A DNA stretch of 64,000 nucleotides from Proteromonas lacertae. Lineage: Eukaryota > Sar > Bigyra > Opalinata > Proteromonadidae. A program made the position numbers and the translations under genes. The stretch covers positions 62,001-126,000 of the forward strand of contig NGBS01000016.1 of NCBI GenBank assembly GCA_002245135.1, read 5' to 3'. A model generated the notes under the pieces. That model did not search any database, had not been told where the DNA came from, and worked only from the letters and a program-made list of their open reading frames with translations. This document shows, piece by piece, positions 60,102 to 64,000 of the stretch (its first letter is position 1; each line of letters starts with the position of its first letter).

Positions 60102-63100
60102 ATGAAAAATAATATATGGATTATATTTTGTATAATGAATATATATACAGTTGTCGTATATTATTTTCGTTTCCTGTATAGATTAATGGTTATTCCTTCC
60201 AGTTTAAGTATAATGAGCTAGGGGACAGATCTTGTAACCACAACGACATACGGTTGGAAGTCTTAAGTAGTACTAAGAATGAGTTTACTATATTTGGTAT
60301 GAATAAAAATGAAATATTCTATAGAGGTGCCAACTTGGACTGGATACTTGATGTGGAAAAAACAGATCAATGATTTAGGAGGAATATGTATAGGAGGAGA
60401 CTCAACAAGAAATATTTACAATGAATGTACAAGTGGAGTAAGAAAGAAGGTTTGTTTAGTGATGATTGATGTTTTAGATGAAGTATTATTTAATTATTAA
60501 TATATCAATTGATATAGGCAATAAACGAGGCAAAATATCACAGTATTGTCAAAGAGTGGGTAGATGAAATAGCTGAAAGAGATTTAGTTAAAAGACCTCA
60601 CTTTATATTCACTCCCATGGGTGATAATTATAACACTATGCGTATATAAAAACTAATTACTTCAATCAATTATAGTTGCTGATTATATATATCAAAAATA
60701 TGGAGATTTTGGATTTAACACCTTTCTCATAGGCTCTTGTGCACCCTCAAAAGCATTTAAAGAGATATATAAATATATGTTTACACCACTAATGAAAACT
60801 GAAGAAAGTTCAACATCAATGATTGAATTCTTTGAAAAACGGTTAAATTATCACAGATGGGTGATATTAACAGATACTAAGACGATGGATTATTCAATAC
60901 AATCAGTAAATGCATTAGTAAGTAAATACAAATCAGTTATGAAACATCCAATGGAATTGTTATTGAAAAGATGTTCTAGCCAAGTATATATTATCATATT
61001 TTTGTAATAATATTTTTAGGTGGGTAATATTTCCGCTCCAAATTGTGATTCAATCAAAGATTGTAACAGTGGTGAAGATTGTCAATATCCGATGGTAAAT
61101 GTATCATCTCCAATTGCCTACAGGAATTATAACTCTGTGAAAGAATGGTTGGAAAAAGTTAAAGAATTAGATCCAGATGTCTTATTCCTTAATAATGATG
61201 CATATTTTAAATCATTTTTAGAAACTTTGAAATTAATTGGATATGCTCCAAAAGCTATAGTTTCATTGATTAGAGGTTATACATTAGAAGAACCACCAAA
61301 TTATGGTTTAGATAATACTTATGTATATTATGAAGCTGCCTTTACTAAATCTCATGGTTATGGAGATGATAGATTAAACAGTTACTTTGGTTCATCCTCA
61401 AAATTCGTGAAATATGTTGAACAGCATTTTCATGACTTTTTCAATGACACATTATACCCGCAAATGGAAGGTTATGAGTTGAATGGTGATTATGAATATA
61501 TCGCAAGAGGTGCTTTAATAGGAGTAACTGTACAAAGATTAATTGAATTAACTTCTACTGAGAGACAAGTTGATTATGATGATGATGAATCATTCTTTAC
61601 AGTTCAGACTATAACCACAATAAGAGACAGTATATATATTTATATATATATATATTATTATTATTGAATAGTGTTAATTAATCATTTTTCTGTATGTAAA
61701 AATGAGGATGATTATACATACACTCAACCATGTAATGTATTAGAATGTCCAACAGAATGTGTCGCATGGGATTCATTCTTTGGACCTGTTGAGATTGATG
61801 CTGATGGAATGAATGGAAAATTAGAAGGAGCATTAGTGCAAATATTACAAAATAAAACAGAAGTTAATATTGTTGCACCATCAAACTCACCATCTTGTAA
61901 CAAAGACGAACATGTTTGTACAGAAGAAAACGGTTATAAAGATTGTACCTGTCATTATGTATCACCACCACCATGGGTATGGAGACCAATTGAACAGGGA
62001 AAATATTATACAGATACAGGAATGTTGGTGTTATTATATGCAATGAGTGGTTTATTAATAGTTGTTACCATTGCGATGTATGTCTTTTATTTTCAAAATA
62101 AGAGAATGTTTCGATTGAATCATATACCTATTTCTACATCTTTATGGTTTGTTATTCCTTTAATATCAGCTGTTACTCAAATCACAATTGTTGGAACTCC
62201 AAATGAATTTGTTTGTTCTTTAGAAATGTGGTTACATTACATGGAATTAGGCTTTTTCACTTGGGTTCCATATTACATGAATAAAGAAGCTGAAATTGAA
62301 TCTTTGACTGTTATTAAAGCAAGATATGAGTTAGTTGGAATTTTTTTTTATTATTTTATTATTTCATGTAAGTTATTCGTTGATCGAATTCCATCTTTAT
62401 ATGATGAGACAATTGAAGGCAATTCATTTATTTTTTATTATTATTGTAAAGAATATCCAACTACTGAACTAATGGCTTATTGTATTTGGGTTTGCGTTTT
62501 AATACAGATGTATTATATTGTATTTAGTAGTTTAAAAAGAAATTTGTTATTGTTTTGGATTCAAGTTTATTATTTGTATATATATATTATTTGTGATTTA
62601 TAATATAGATTTGTTTCCATCCTTTTTGCTTGTATATTATTGGTTGTTTGGCAGAAGGAACCGCTGAGTAGAAGTAGTATTAATTTGGTTTATTCATTAC
62701 ATTGCATATCAGCAATTTTATTTATTGTACCATTTCCATTTATAATTTTCCATAAACCAACTCAAAAATCAATGAAACCTTATACATTCTCATTCTTTAA
62801 GAAGGAAAAGAAATTAAAACATTTCTTGAAGAATAAACTGGATAGAGCTCATATGATATGTTATGCTGAATTATTACAAATGAAGCAATAGTATATTAAT
62901 TATATATTTATTTATTAAAATTAGTATTGAATTTTATGGTGATATTCTGGAATTTGAAAAAATTAAAGAAAAGACAGAATTAGAGATAAAAGCATATGAA
63001 TTATTACATCAGTACATTGAATCTGAATTAATTGCACTATCAGATGACGAAAAAACTCAACTGACCAATCATTTTGCAGCAATTGTATAGATTTTATTCA

Positions 63101-63549
63101 TATATTTTTGTTTATAGAGCAATAATGTATTTGCTGATGTAAAATCCATCATATTCCAATATTTATTAGACAATTTTTGGGATGAGTTTTATCATTCAAT
63201 TTATTATATTATTTGCGAAGAAGACTGGCATTCCCTTCGCTATTTTGAATCTAGATCTACAGAGATTAGAAGAGGAGTTGAGATTAGTTTAGTTGTGAAT
63301 TTGTTGAATAATAATTTGAATGATAGTGAGAAAGAGTTCCTTACAAATAATATGAGTAGAAGGTTTGAAAGTATCGCAATTTCTAGATCTAGAAATTCAA
63401 GTAAAGTTAACTCTATAGCTAGAAGATCTATGGCTACTGCAAGGAAGTCAATACCTTTGGATCAGGTAGTTTCAACTCCTAAGGCAGATAACGATGATAA
63501 AATAGATACCACTAATTTAACACCAAAAGAAGAAGTGAAGAAAGATTAA
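60102..63549 (+). CDS. Class C-type seven-helix receptor fused to an RGS domain
   Basis: From ATG 60102 the first exon encodes a signal peptide (MKNNIWIIFCIMNIYTVVIN). A periplasmic-binding-protein-like ligand domain follows (VPTWTGYLMWKKQINDLGGI, DPDVLFLNNDAYFKSFLETL, AIVSLIRGYTLEEPPNYGLD) over several exons, with a Cys-rich stretch (CNVLECPTECVAWDSFFGP, CTEENGYKDCTCHY). Then come seven hydrophobic helices from about 62010 to 62770 (MLVLLYAMSGLLIVVTIAMY onward). The cytosolic tail forms an RGS domain (RAHMICYAELLQMKQYIEFY, IKAYELLHQYIESELIALSD, DVKSIIFQYLLDNFWDEFYH) and a Ser/Arg-rich end. Known families: GABA-B-like class C receptors, and separately 7TM-RGS fusions of plants and fungi. Here both are joined. 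An extracellular small-ligand receptor that shortens its own G-protein signal is inferred. Confidence 0.8.
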
Positions 63550-63634
63550 AAACATTGTAACAATAGTTTAGTTTAATTAATGCTTAATTTTCTTTTTTTC
63601 TTAATAATAAAAATATATTCGTTTTGAATGAAAA

Positions 63635-64000
63635 ATGAACGTTAGTCGTAGAAAAAGCTATACAAACTCTTACGTATTTATATATTTACATTTATATACT
63701 CTATATATTATTATCTTTTAATTCTATACTTCATATTACTTATTTAAACAATATTTATTCTAAAATCTCGTAGATAGCTCCATATAACTCATATTCAAAT
63801 GTATTTCGCTCAAATAAAAAGCATCAACCAGAATACCAAGATTTAAGTGTATAAATTACATTCTAATATTGTAGTTAAAAGATATACACATTTTAAAGAA
63901 ATCATTAGAGGAAGAGTATGATACTTTGCAAAGTGAATATAGAAGACTGCTAATATCTGTATAAATTTAGAAATGTTATAAAAATTCTAGACATTAGAGA
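63635..64000 (+). CDS. Start of a coiled-coil protein gene, 3' end outside window
   Basis: ATG 63635 begins MNVSRRKSYTNSY; an AT-rich intron of about 100 nt (63674-63774) leads to IAPYNSYSNVFRSNKKHQPE, then after a short intron LKDIHILKKSLEEEYDTLQS-EYRRLLIS, a clear coiled-coil heptad pattern. Another intron (about 63960-63991) leads out of the window. Function unknown. The first intron is among the longest here. Confidence 0.55.

Noticed and set aside
1-64000. Retroelements, DNA transposons, CRISPR arrays, operons, tRNA or rRNA genes
   Set aside because: I looked for transposase, reverse transcriptase and integrase motifs, terminal repeats and cloverleaf patterns and saw none I could support; the only large repeat is the RPS11 inverted pair.

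Overview
The window is strongly AT-rich nuclear DNA from a single-celled eukaryote. Genes are packed tightly on both strands with spacers mostly under 450 bp, and they are split by very many tiny introns. Introns almost always read GTAT...TAG, most are about 20-45 nt, and the shortest that restore frame are about 16 and 19 nt. TAA and TAG act as ordinary stops, and poly-Asn, poly-Gln and AT or TAA microsatellites are common. The gene set (UBR ligase, CHMP1, MSH5, Rab5-like GTPase, p24, deoxyhypusine synthase, PI4K-alpha, Bet1-like SNARE, Bud22, a possible complex I accessory subunit) is that of a free-living or facultatively parasitic protist or early-branching fungus-like organism with meiosis, endomembranes and probably respiring mitochondria. 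I cannot name the lineage from sequence alone.

Layout. 0-4.4 kb: 3' part of a UBR-type E3 ligase. 4.7-7.7 kb: two unrecognised reverse genes and an ESCRT-III CHMP1 gene with a long Pro/Gln tail. 7.8-15.5 kb: one giant reverse gene for an alpha-solenoid scaffold with three PH-like domains, a RanBP2 zinc finger and an IQ motif. 15.6-23.0 kb: a damaged TPR gene, a secreted beta-helix/PAN protein, and meiotic MSH5. 23.1-28.6 kb: two near-identical inverted copies of the ribosomal protein uS17 (RPS11) gene flank p24, a Rab5-like GTPase and an ArfGAP-like gene without the arginine finger. 28.7-31.5 kb: PWP1 and deoxyhypusine synthase. 31.6-35.2 kb: a two-module P-loop NTPase gene ending in a nuclease-like domain that resembles Crinkler/RHS-type proteins.

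35.6-50.1 kb: an ADA1-like SAGA subunit, a divergent lidless Hsp70, and three genes for kinase-like domains with HGN-type loops (one fused to three thioredoxin folds, two to leucine-rich repeats). Between them lie a Ser/Pro-rich protein, an RGS-like protein and a T1/BTB-RCC1 protein. 50.2-56.8 kb: PI4K-alpha. 56.9-60.0 kb: small genes including a Bet1-like SNARE, a mitochondrial-type membrane protein and Bud22/SRFBP1. 60.1-63.5 kb: a class C-type receptor fused to an RGS domain. 63.6 kb on: the start of a coiled-coil gene.

These are independent eukaryotic genes, not an operon, but signalling and membrane-traffic functions recur: receptor-RGS, a second RGS-like protein, PI4K, Rab5, ArfGAP, p24, SNARE and CHMP1. 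A short element with core GCTTGA, or its complement, lies in many of the intergenic starts and is a candidate promoter motif. All gene models were spliced by eye from reading frame and GT-AG logic; no transcript or database was available.
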